Shown piece by piece: positions 35,418 through 43,527 of a stretch of 64,000 nt of DNA. The stretch spans positions 5,046,366 to 5,110,365 of the forward strand of contig NZ_KB912942.1 in NCBI RefSeq assembly GCF_000383915.1, in the 5' to 3' direction. How positions within the stretch are numbered: position 1 is the first letter of the stretch; each line of letters opens with the position of its first letter. The notes below the pieces were generated by a model that worked only from the letters and a program-made list of their open reading frames with translations, had not been told where the DNA came from and made no database searches. The DNA comes from Amycolatopsis benzoatilytica AK 16/65. GTDB lineage: Bacteria; Actinomycetota; Actinomycetes; Mycobacteriales; Pseudonocardiaceae. The position numbers and the translations under genes were made by a program.

Positions 35418-35573
35418 TTCACGAGGTCGGCCCCGTACCGCGTGACAACACACCGCTGGCCGCGCCGTGGCGTGCGTGCGAATGGGCGAACCCGGCCGCC
35501 TCCGCCCGCGATCGCCGGACCACGCCCCGATCGCCGCTCAGTGGCAACCGAGCGTGACCGCCCAGCGAGCCCG

Positions 35574-35613
35574 TCCTCCCTCTTGTATCATCTACTTGAT
35601 ACAAGAGGGAGGA
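35574..35613 (+). promoter_or_regulatory. 17-bp perfect palindrome: likely YtrA/GntR operator and SD-masking hairpin
   Basis: Arms 35574-35590 and 35597-35613 are perfectly complementary with the loop TCTACT. The core CTTGTATCA...TGATACAAG has the look of a YtrA-subfamily GntR operator, and the second downstream gene encodes such a regulator. The right arm also contains the ribosome site GGGAGG for the ATG at 35621, while the left arm supplies its complement CCTCCC. If transcription starts upstream of 35574 the mRNA would fold with the ribosome site buried. Confidence 0.75.
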
Positions 35614-35620
35614 ACCCGCC

Positions 35621-36346
35621 ATGAGGCTGGACTCAGCCATCGCGGTCGCGATCAGCACCGGCGTCGTGGGCTTGATCGTGCTGATCGTGCTCTGGCCGAA
35701 CGAGAAGCAGGGCACCCGGCTGCTCGTCAAATGGGGCGTGCCGAACCTGGCCGCCGACCAGGTGTCGGTTGCCGTGCGCTACCTGCGCCGCCGGCGGTTC
35801 TGGTACCCATGGCTGTTCATCGGTCTCCCGCTGATCCCCCATGCGGAAGATCTCGCGCGGGCGCACGGCCTCGGCTCGATCGTGTTCGTCGCGCTGTTCG
35901 GCGGGCTGATCGCCGAAGTCCTGGCTCAGCGTTCCTCGCGAGAACCCCGCAAGGAAGCCTTGCTCGCACCCCGTGGCGTGCTCGATTTCGCTCCGCTGTG
36001 GACGATCATCGTCGCCGGACTGGCCACCGGAATCGCTGCGGTGCATCTCGCCGTTCAGGGGCAATGGCCCCAGACGGCGGTCATCCTCGGCTCGGCCGCA
36101 GTGTCCTGGCTGATCGTGCTTCTCGCCGTCCGGCGGCCAGCCGCCGGCGACCCGGAAGCCGACTTGGCACTGCGCACGCGCAGCGCCCGCGTCGCGCTCG
36201 GGCTCAGCGTCGGAACGACCGGAACGCTGGGATGGAGCGTCGGCACGATGAGCGCATTCATCGCGTTTGTCGCCACCATCGCCGCGTTCCTCGCGATCGT
36301 CGGCCCGCCGGCGAAACCGCGCACGACAACCCGGGCAGCACGCTAG
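35621..36346 (+). CDS. Multi-pass membrane protein, partner of YtrA-type regulator
   Basis: 241 residues with about six hydrophobic helices (7-25, 62-75, 86-102, 127-147, 152-168, 212-228). The segment around WPNEKQGTRLLVKWGVPN recalls DUF1648-type membrane proteins that are often beside YtrA-like GntR regulators. No transporter motif is visible. The stop TAG is immediately followed by the regulator ATG, so the two are co-translated. Possible role in envelope stress response, inferred from context only. Confidence 0.75.
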   Translation: MRLDSAIAVAISTGVVGLIVLIVLWPNEKQGTRLLVKWGVPNLAADQVSVAVRYLRRRRFWYPWLFIGLPLIPHAEDLARAHGLGSIVFVALFGGLIAEVLAQRSSREPRKEALLAPRGVLDFAPLWTIIVAGLATGIAAVHLAVQGQWPQTAVILGSAAVSWLIVLLAVRRPAAGDPEADLALRTRSARVALGLSVGTTGTLGWSVGTMSAFIAFVATIAAFLAIVGPPAKPRTTTRAAR

Positions 36347-36733
36347 ATGCCGCTGCGAGTGGTGGTCGACGCGGAAAACGGCGTTCCGCCATGGCGTCAG
36401 GTACACGACCAGATCGCCCGTGCGATCACGACCGGCTCCCTGCCGCGGGATGCCCGTCTGCCGCCGATTCGTCAGCTCTCGAGGGACCTCGGACTCGCCT
36501 CCGGGACCGTCGCTCGCGTGTACCGCGAACTCGAAGCCGCCGGCTGGGTCACCACTGCCCGGGCCAGGGGCACCGTCGTGACCGGACCGGCCGATCGGCC
36601 GGATCCGGCGACACTGCTCCTCGGCGCGGCCGCCGAATACGCCCGGCACAGCCGGGAACTCGGCGTCACGCCGGACGAAGCCGTCGACGCCGTGCGGGTG
36701 GCGCTGGCGAATCTGGACGCACCGCCGCAGTAA
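36347..36733 (+). CDS. GntR family transcriptional regulator, YtrA type
   Basis: 128 residues: an N-terminal winged helix-turn-helix (WRQVHDQIARAITTGSLP, LPPIRQLSRDLGLASGTVARVYRELEAAGWV) and a short C-terminal dimerisation segment (~45 residues), the size that defines the YtrA subfamily. It starts right after the membrane protein stop. It probably represses its own operon through the palindrome at 35574-35613. Confidence 0.9.
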   Translation: MPLRVVVDAENGVPPWRQVHDQIARAITTGSLPRDARLPPIRQLSRDLGLASGTVARVYRELEAAGWVTTARARGTVVTGPADRPDPATLLLGAAAEYARHSRELGVTPDEAVDAVRVALANLDAPPQ

Positions 36734-36876
36734 ACCCGGGCGACCGTCCGGCCGGCGTGGTTTTCGCCGTCAGGCGGACCGTGTTCCGCACGGTGCGCGC
36801 GCACCTCCTTCTGCCCGTGCGTTTTCCTTGGTCCGCGGACCGGACGAGGCGCGGATCGCTGCCTCGGCGCGGAGGC

Positions 36877-37674
36877 TCAGCCCTCCATCAGCACCCTCCC
36901 CACCGCGGCCAGCACCGGCTCGAGCGCCGAAACGTCCGAGCCGACGCATTCCGTGATGCCGGCGCCGACGACGTCCATTCCGGACAGTCCGTCGATCGCC
37001 GCGGCCAATTCGGCGATTGTGAGCCCGCCGGGCTCCGGACAGTTCACTCCGGCGAATTCGCCCGGGTCGAGAACGTCCAAGTCCACATGCAGATAAACGC
37101 GGTCCGCGCCGGCGGTCGCCAGCGCGGCGGCGACGTCTTCGGTCCGCACAGCGAGCCCGCTGGCGATGGCTTTCTCTTCGGCCGGATCGAACGCGCGAGT
37201 GCCGAACAGCGCCACGCGGCCGGGTTCGATCGCCGGGCTGGCGGCGAACTCGTTGTCTCCTTCGCCCAGCAGCGACCGCAACACCATGCCGTGGAAAGCG
37301 CCGGACGGCGAAGATTCCGCGGTGTTCAGGTCCGCGTGCGCGTCGAACCAGGCGACGCCAAGCGTTGCGCCGTAACGGAAACGCGCGACGCCGACCGGGA
37401 TCAGCTCCACTCCGCAGTCGCCGCCGATGGTCAGCACCGGGCCTTCCGGCGCTTCGATCGCGGACAGCTGCAGCTGCCGGTTCGTGCCGGTGAGCACGGC
37501 CCGGTTGGCGATTCCAGTGACGACGTCGGACCCGGAAAAGTCCTGGCGCACATGGTGCACTGGTTTGCCGAGCACGTGCCCGGCGAGTTCGGAGAGCGCG
37601 CGGCAGCCCTCGACCAGCTTCCGTGCCCGGGACCCGATCGCGCCCTGCCATTGCGGCACCGCGTTGATCAGCAT
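36877..37674 (-). CDS. Arginase/agmatinase-fold (ureohydrolase superfamily) protein
   Basis: 265 residues. Metal-binding motifs are WFDAHADLN (Asp111, His113, Asp115) and HVDLDVLDP (Asp-Leu-Asp). The first ligand motif, normally GGDH, is GGDC here (Cys87), a replacement that may define a separate actinobacterial subgroup. Family members are Mn-dependent hydrolases of guanidino compounds or formiminoglutamate. Substrate is uncertain, and the Cys change argues against simply naming it arginase. It stands alone with its start facing the pyc terminator. Confidence 0.8.
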   Translation of the reverse strand: MLINAVPQWQGAIGSRARKLVEGCRALSELAGHVLGKPVHHVRQDFSGSDVVTGIANRAVLTGTNRQLQLSAIEAPEGPVLTIGGDCGVELIPVGVARFRYGATLGVAWFDAHADLNTAESSPSGAFHGMVLRSLLGEGDNEFAASPAIEPGRVALFGTRAFDPAEEKAIASGLAVRTEDVAAALATAGADRVYLHVDLDVLDPGEFAGVNCPEPGGLTIAELAAAIDGLSGMDVVGAGITECVGSDVSALEPVLAAVGRVLMEG

Positions 37675-37723
37675 GCTTCGACGCTAGCGCGACCGGACCG
37701 GAAAAAGCGAGGACGAAAAAATG

Positions 37724-37766
37724 CGAGGGGTCCTTTCGCGCCGGGCTGGCGCGAAAGGACCCCTCG
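37724..37766 (-). terminator. Strong terminator after pyc
   Basis: Perfect 19-bp stem (37724-37742 and 37748-37766) with loop GGGCT. On the minus strand the stem is followed two bases later by a T6 run (A6 at 37716-37721 on the plus strand), so it reads as a rho-independent terminator for pyruvate carboxylase. Confidence 0.9.
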
Positions 37767-37793
37767 TGCACTGAAAAGTGGCGCGGGAAGCGG

Positions 37794-40700
37794 CTATTCG
37801 AGCACGATGAGAAGGTCCCCGCCCTCGACCTGCTGAACGGAGGTGATCGCCAATCGACCGACCTTGCCCGCGGCCGAAGCGGTGATCGAGGCTTCCATCT
37901 TCATCGCCTCGATGGTCGCCACGGTCGCCCCGGCCTCCACTTGGTCGCCCTCGGCCACCTGCAGGGTCACCACGCCGGCGAACGGCGCGGCGATCTGCTT
38001 CGGGTTGCCCTTCTCGGCCTTTTCGGTGGCCGGGATGTCCGAGGCGATCGAGCGGTCCCGGATCTGGATCGGCCGCAGCTGGCCGTTGAGCGTGGTCATG
38101 ACGGTGCGCATGCCGCGTTCGTCGGCCTCGCCGACGGCTTCCAGTTCGATGAGCAGCCGCACGCCGGGCTGGAGCTCCACCCGGTATTCCTCGCCCGGGC
38201 GCAGACCGTAGAAGAAGTCCTTGCTCGGGAGCACGCTGGTGTCGCCGTATGCCTCGCGGTGCGCGAGGAATTCCTTGGTGGGGCCAGGGAACAGCAGTCG
38301 GTTCAGCGCGCCGCGGCGGTTCTCAGCGAGCTCCTTGCGGTCCTCCTCGGACAGTTCGGCGACCGGCTTCGCGGCCGAACGGCCTTCGAGCGCCTTGGTG
38401 CGGAACGGTTCCGGCCAGCCGCCCGGCGGGTCGCCGAGTTCGCCGCGCAGGAAGCCGATCACCGAGTCCGGGATGTCGAACTTGTTCGGCTCCGCCTCGA
38501 AGTCCGCCGGAGCGACGCCGGCGCCGACGAGGTGCAGCGCGAGGTCGCCGACCACCTTGGACGACGGCGTCACCTTCACCAGGTGGCCGAGGATCTTGTC
38601 CGCCGCGGCGTACATGGCCTCGATGTCCTCGAACCGGTCGCCAAGGCCGAGCGCGATGGCCTGGGTGCGCAGGTTGGAGAGCTGCCCGCCGGGGATCTCG
38701 TGGTCGTAGACGCGGCCGGTCGGCGAAGCGAGACCCGCTTCGAACGGCGCGTAGATCTTGCGGACGCTCTCCCAGTACGGCTCCAGGTCGCCGATCGCGT
38801 GCAAGTCGAGACCGGTGCTGTGCGGCGAGTGGTCGGTAGCCGCCACGATCGAGCCGAGCGACGGCTGCGAAGTGGTGCCTGCCATCGACGACACCGCGCC
38901 GTCCACCGCGTCGGCGCCGGCCTGGATCGCCGCCAGGTAGGTGGCGAGCTGGCCGCCGGCGGTGTCGTGCGTGTGGAGGTGCACCGGCAAGTCGAATTCC
39001 TTGCGCAGCGCGGTCACCAGCCGCGCCGCGGCGGGCGCGCGGAGCAGGCCGGCCATGTCCTTGATCGCCAGGACGTGCGCCCCGGCGCCGACGATCTGCT
39101 CGGCCAGCTTGAGGTAATAGTCGAGCGTGTAGAGCTTCTCGTTCGGATCGGACAGGTCCGAGGTATAGCAGAGCGCGACCTCGGCGACCGCCGACCCAGT
39201 GGCGCGGACGGCTTCGATGGCCGGCCGCATCTGCTCGACGTCGTTGAGCGCGTCGAAGATCCGGAAGATGTCGATACCGGTCGCGGTCGCCTCATCGACG
39301 AAGGCCGTGGTGACCTCAGTCGGGTAAGGCGTGTAGCCGACCGTGTTGCGGCCGCGCAGCAGCATCTGCAGACAGATGTTCGGCACGGCTTCGCGCAACT
39401 GCGCCAGCCGCTCCCACGGGTCCTCGGCGAGGAAGCGCAGCGCTACGTCGTACGTCGCGCCGCCCCAGCATTCGAGCGACAGCAGCTGCGGCACGGTCGC
39501 GGCGACGACCGGGGCCACCGCGAGCAGGTCCTTCGTGCGCACCCGGGTCGCGAGCAGAGACTGGTGCGCGTCGCGGAAGGTGGTGTCGGTGACGCCGAGC
39601 TGCGGCGACTCCCGCAGCCAGCGCGCGAATCCTTCCGGACCGAGCTCGACCAGCTTCTGCTTGGACCCGTCCGGCGGCGTTGTGTCGGCGGGCAGCTTCG
39701 GCAGCTTGGTGGCCGCATCGGGCGTGCGCGGGCGCTCGCCGTGCGGTCGGTTGACAGTCTGGTCGGCAAGGTAGGTGAGCAGGCGCGTGCCGCGGTCGGC
39801 GGAGTGGCGCGCGGTCAGCAGGTGCGGCCGTTGCTCGATGAACGAGGTGGTGACGTTGCCTTCGCGGAAGTCCGGATCGTCCAGCACTGCCTGCAGGAAC
39901 GGGATGTTCGTCGCCACTCCGCGGATGCGGAACTCGGCGACCGCGCGGCGGGCGCGGCCCACCGCGGTGCGGAAATCGCGGCCGCGGCAGGTGAGCTTCA
40001 CCAGCAGCGAGTCGAAGTGGGCGCTGATCTCGGTGCCGGAGAACGCGGTGCCGCCGTCGAGCCGGATGCCCGAGCCGCCCGGTGAGCGGTAGGCGCTGAT
40101 CATGCCGATGTCCGGACGGAAGCCGTTGGCCGGGTCTTCGGTGGTGATGCGGCACTGCAGCGCGGCGCCGCGCAGGTAGATCTTGTCCTGCGACAGGCCG
40201 AGGTCGGCCAGGTTCTCACCGGCGGCGATGCGCAGCTGGGACTGCACGAGGTCGACGTCGGTGACCTCCTCGGTGACCGTGTGCTCGACCTGGATGCGCG
40301 GGTTCATCTCGATGAACACGTGCTTGCCCTGGCGGTCCAGGAGGAATTCGACGGTGCCCGCGTTGCGGTAGCCGATCTGCCGCGCGAACTTCACCGCGTC
40401 CGCGCAGATGCGGTCGCGCAGCTCGGGGTCGAGGTTCGGCGCGGGGGCCAGCTCGACGACCTTCTGGTGCCGGCGCTGCACGGAACAGTCGCGCTCGTAC
40501 AGGTGGATCACATTGCCCTCGCCGTCGGCGAGGATCTGCACCTCGATGTGCCGCGGTTCGACCACGGCCTTCTCCAGGAACACGGTCGGGTCGCCGAACG
40601 CCGATTCGGCCTCGCGCGCGGCGGCCTCGATCGACTCGCGCAGCTGGGCCGGGTCCTCGACGCGGCGCATGCCGCGCCCGCCGCCGCCCGCGACCGCCTT

Positions 40701-41171
40701 GACGAACACCGGGAAGCCCAGCTCGCCGGCCGCGGCGACCAGTTCGTCCACGTCGCTGGAGGGCTGCGACGAGCCGAGCACCGGGACGCCCGCCTCGCGC
40801 GCCGCCTTGACCGCGCGCGCCTTGTTGCCGGTCAGCTCGAGGATCTCGGCGCTCGGGCCGACGAAGGTGATCCCCGCTTCTTCGCAGGCCCTGGCCAGGT
40901 CGGGGTTCTCCGACAGGAAGCCGTAGCCCGGGTAGACCGCGTCGGCGCCCGCCTTCTTGGCGGCCTGGACGATCTCCTCCACCGAGAGGTAGGCGCGGAC
41001 CGGGTGGCCCGGTTCGCCGATCTCGTACGCCTCGTCGGCTTTCAGCCGGTGCAGCGAGTTGCGGTCTTCGTGCGGAAACACGGCGACTGTGCCCGCGCCC
41101 AGTTCGTAACCTGCGCGGAACGCCCGGATCGCGATTTCGCCGCGATTGGCCACCAGCACTTTGCGGAACAT
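37794..41171 (-). CDS. pyc: Pyruvate carboxylase
   Basis: 1125 residues, the normal size of a single-chain pyruvate carboxylase that refills oxaloacetate from pyruvate, bicarbonate and ATP. Domains in order: biotin carboxylase (1-450; GGGGRGMRRVED, EMNPRIQVEHTVTEEV), carboxyltransferase (about 525-800; TDTTFRDAHQSLLATRVR, metal-site HLHTHDTAGG), conserved carboxylase domain (about 820-1030), and biotinyl domain with EAMKMEA (Lys1091). The ATG at 41171 gives MFRKVLVANRGEIA, the expected N-terminus. Monocistronic, ended by the hairpin at 37724. Confidence 0.98.
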   Translation of the reverse strand: MFRKVLVANRGEIAIRAFRAGYELGAGTVAVFPHEDRNSLHRLKADEAYEIGEPGHPVRAYLSVEEIVQAAKKAGADAVYPGYGFLSENPDLARACEEAGITFVGPSAEILELTGNKARAVKAAREAGVPVLGSSQPSSDVDELVAAAGELGFPVFVKAVAGGGGRGMRRVEDPAQLRESIEAAAREAESAFGDPTVFLEKAVVEPRHIEVQILADGEGNVIHLYERDCSVQRRHQKVVELAPAPNLDPELRDRICADAVKFARQIGYRNAGTVEFLLDRQGKHVFIEMNPRIQVEHTVTEEVTDVDLVQSQLRIAAGENLADLGLSQDKIYLRGAALQCRITTEDPANGFRPDIGMISAYRSPGGSGIRLDGGTAFSGTEISAHFDSLLVKLTCRGRDFRTAVGRARRAVAEFRIRGVATNIPFLQAVLDDPDFREGNVTTSFIEQRPHLLTARHSADRGTRLLTYLADQTVNRPHGERPRTPDAATKLPKLPADTTPPDGSKQKLVELGPEGFARWLRESPQLGVTDTTFRDAHQSLLATRVRTKDLLAVAPVVAATVPQLLSLECWGGATYDVALRFLAEDPWERLAQLREAVPNICLQMLLRGRNTVGYTPYPTEVTTAFVDEATATGIDIFRIFDALNDVEQMRPAIEAVRATGSAVAEVALCYTSDLSDPNEKLYTLDYYLKLAEQIVGAGAHVLAIKDMAGLLRAPAAARLVTALRKEFDLPVHLHTHDTAGGQLATYLAAIQAGADAVDGAVSSMAGTTSQPSLGSIVAATDHSPHSTGLDLHAIGDLEPYWESVRKIYAPFEAGLASPTGRVYDHEIPGGQLSNLRTQAIALGLGDRFEDIEAMYAAADKILGHLVKVTPSSKVVGDLALHLVGAGVAPADFEAEPNKFDIPDSVIGFLRGELGDPPGGWPEPFRTKALEGRSAAKPVAELSEEDRKELAENRRGALNRLLFPGPTKEFLAHREAYGDTSVLPSKDFFYGLRPGEEYRVELQPGVRLLIELEAVGEADERGMRTVMTTLNGQLRPIQIRDRSIASDIPATEKAEKGNPKQIAAPFAGVVTLQVAEGDQVEAGATVATIEAMKMEASITASAAGKVGRLAITSVQQVEGGDLLIVLE

Positions 41172-41314
41172 GCCCGGTCCTTCCCTGTTCGGATCGGTAT
41201 TCGAAGGCACGTTACCCGGTTGTTCCCGCGGTACGGGAGGCGTAGTCCAAGTGATGGACATCATGGGCCCCGACCTGCCGGACCGCCGCTGGCCCGGCTG
41301 GCCGCCCGCACCGG

Positions 41315-42247
41315 TCAGGGCTTGTCTTCGGGCAGCGTGCAGACCAGCCGATTGGCCGTTCCAGAGGGCACATTCTTGACTACGTTCTGCGTTGCGTCCC
41401 GCACAATTGCCTCGTCGACCGCGGCGGGCGCGAGGTCCGGATGCGCGGACCGGTAGACGGCCACCGCGCCGGCCGCCACCGCCGCCGCCATCGAGGTGCC
41501 GGAAAGAGGCCCGACATCCGCGGTGCCGGCGATCGGCGCGGGGATGTCGACGCCCGGCGCGTACAGGTCGAGCGGCGTCCCAAAGTTCGAGAAACTCGCG
41601 ACTTGGTCTTGGACGTCGGTCGCGCCGACGGTCAGCGCCGCCGGGACGCGAGCAGGCGATATCTGGCTGGCATCGGTGCCGCCCTCCCCGGCCGGAACCA
41701 CGATCGGCATCACCGCGGCGACACCTTTGACAGCGTTGTCGAGCTGTTCGTTCGGCACGCCGCCGATCCCGAGCACGGCGACCGCGGGCTGATGCGCGTT
41801 CTTCGCGACCCAGTCCAGGCCAGCGATGATTGTGTCGGTCGCTCCGCCGCCTGCCTTGTCCAGGACCCGGACCGGGAAGATCTGCGCGCCCTTGGCGACG
41901 CCGTAGCTGTGCCCGGCGACGATTCCCGCGACCCGGGTGCCGTGGCCGTTGGTGTCGGACGTGTCAGTGCCAGTGGTGAGGAAATCCTTGCCGGGCAGCA
42001 CCTGGCCTTGCAGATCCGGATGTTTCGCATCGACACCGCTGTCGATCACGTAGACGGTGACGCCGGAACCGTCCGAATCGTAGTGGTACTTCTGGTCGAG
42101 GCCGGTCCGCTGGTCGATCCGGTCCAATGCCCAGCTCGGCGGGTTGACCTGAGTCCCGCTCGCTGCCAGTGCGGCCGGCTGCACGCCGACCACCAGCAAA
42201 AACGTCAGTGTTGCCGGAAAAAGGCCACGCGCCGCTCGGTTCCGCAT
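41315..42247 (-). CDS. Secreted subtilisin-like (S8) protein with altered oxyanion hole
   Basis: 310 residues. Signal peptide (hydrophobic 9-28, cleavage near ALA/AS), then a subtilase domain with Asp69 (VIDSGVD), His102 (NGHGTRVAG) and Ser252 (SGTSMAAA). The oxyanion-hole Asn, normally AAGN, is Glu188 in VVPAGEGG. All three triad residues are kept, so it may be weakly active, or a binding protein. No C-terminal anchor is seen. The ATG at 42247 was chosen over a TTG at 42283 because it leaves a typical signal peptide. Confidence 0.88.
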   Translation of the reverse strand: MRNRAARGLFPATLTFLLVVGVQPAALAASGTQVNPPSWALDRIDQRTGLDQKYHYDSDGSGVTVYVIDSGVDAKHPDLQGQVLPGKDFLTTGTDTSDTNGHGTRVAGIVAGHSYGVAKGAQIFPVRVLDKAGGGATDTIIAGLDWVAKNAHQPAVAVLGIGGVPNEQLDNAVKGVAAVMPIVVPAGEGGTDASQISPARVPAALTVGATDVQDQVASFSNFGTPLDLYAPGVDIPAPIAGTADVGPLSGTSMAAAVAAGAVAVYRSAHPDLAPAAVDEAIVRDATQNVVKNVPSGTANRLVCTLPEDKP

Positions 42248-42405
42248 GTCTGCGGTGGTATCCCGGCGGCCGGTTGGCGGCAACTCGACGTCACCCGATG
42301 GGCTGGTCCCTGTCCAGCGCCGGGCCGGCGCGGCGCACCTGCGGTCGAGACGGCTGTTCGAGAGGAGTTGATCTGTGCTGCGACCTGGGTTTCGCCGATA
42401 ACCGG

Positions 42406-42671
42406 CTAACCGGCGACTGCCAGCGGGAGGTGCCCGCGCACTGACGCTGACGGCAAGCAGACGAGTACGTCGAAGGCCCGCGCGACGTCGACCTCAGAGT
42501 GTGCGTACCGCATCCGCGACGAGCCGGCCAAGCCGTCCGCGCGGATTTGCCGTCGAGGCGGAACTCGCCGGCTGCGTGCTGCTCAATGCTCGCGTAGCAC
42601 GCTTCGTTGCCGGTAAACGGCGACAACGAGGGCAGGCGCTCGACGAAGGTCTCGCCGTTCAGCGGCGACAT
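42406..42671 (-). pseudogene. Small frame-disrupted gene of unknown function
   Basis: From an ATG at 42671 one frame reads MSPLNGETFVERLPSLSPF, then GNEACYASIEQHAAGEFRLD and GKSAR with strong G/C at third positions. After about 42535 the coding signal moves to another frame that reads DGLAGSSRMRYAHSEVDVAR, AFDVLVCLPSASVRG and stops at 42406. A single-base frameshift would explain this. I do not recognise the family. It could also be a sequencing error in an intact ~88-residue gene. The remaining 42248-42744 interval shows nothing else. Confidence 0.4.
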
Positions 42672-42744
42672 CCAAGGAACGTCCCGACACGGCTGGGCAC
42701 CGTGAAGCCTCATCACTCGGCGTTGCCCGCCGCCCCACCAAGGC

Positions 42745-43284
42745 TTAATCGCGCAGGGACAACCGGTACCGGATCTCCTCGATCGGGACCGTTCCCTCGG
42801 CCATCGTCTCGACTTTCGTCCTTCCGTCCGAGACCCAGCCTGCGCGCTCGTAGAACTTCCGTGCGCGCTCGTTGGCCGACAGGACCCACAAGGTCGCCGT
42901 CTCGAAGCGGGCGGCGAGGCCGCGCACGCATTCCTCGTGCAGGGCGCGGCCCAACCCGTTGCCCCACTGGGCCGGCAGGAGGTAGATGGCCGACAGTTCC
43001 CCGGTTTCGGGAGTGGTGTCGTCGTCGCGGCCGGGGCCGAAGACAGCGAAGCCGGCCGTCTCACCCGAACCGGCTTCGCTGGCGACGAGCACCGTGTGCG
43101 GCAACGACGGGTTCGCGAGGTTCTCGGCCCAGGACTCGGTTCGCGCGGGGACCGACAGGCCGGACAGGAACTCGTCCGGCATCAGCCCCGAGTAGGCCGC
43201 CTGCCAGGAACTCACGTGGACGGCCGCGATGGCGGCCGCGTCTTCCAGCGTCGCTCGGCGGACTGCGGCAGTCTTTTCCGGCAC
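42745..43284 (-). CDS. GNAT family N-acetyltransferase
   Basis: 179 residues. N-terminal VRRATLEDAAAIAAVHVSSW is typical of GNAT enzymes, the acetyl-CoA loop is LPAQWGNGLGRALHEECV (Q/R-x-x-G-x-G/A) and the C-terminal part is ARKFYERAGWVSDG. The GTG at 43284 has GGGAGGAA upstream. It transfers an acetyl group to an unknown amine. It stands alone; the 43285-43527 interval toward recG holds no gene that I can identify. Confidence 0.88.
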   Translation of the reverse strand: MPEKTAAVRRATLEDAAAIAAVHVSSWQAAYSGLMPDEFLSGLSVPARTESWAENLANPSLPHTVLVASEAGSGETAGFAVFGPGRDDDTTPETGELSAIYLLPAQWGNGLGRALHEECVRGLAARFETATLWVLSANERARKFYERAGWVSDGRTKVETMAEGTVPIEEIRYRLSLRD

Positions 43285-43527
43285 CGTTCCTCCCGGGTTT
43301 CCGGCAAAGCACCTGGTACGGACAGGGAAGCACAGGCGAGCGGGCAGTGCATGCGAATTCCGGCGGGTTCCGGGCGGGGAAAGGATCGAGGACGAGTGGA
43401 CGAGCGCGGGAAACCGCGAGTCGGCGGGCGAGGTGTCAGTCAGCGGAATGGCGAGCCGCCGCACAACCAACCCGCAAGCCCGGGGCAGCGGGCCGCCGCG
43501 CGGCCACGGAGCCACGAGAACCGCAGC

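Noticed and set aside
43335..43527. Extended N-terminus of the GNAT protein upstream of 43284
   Set aside because: The upstream frame lacks conservation, and GGGAGGAA directly precedes the GTG at 43284.
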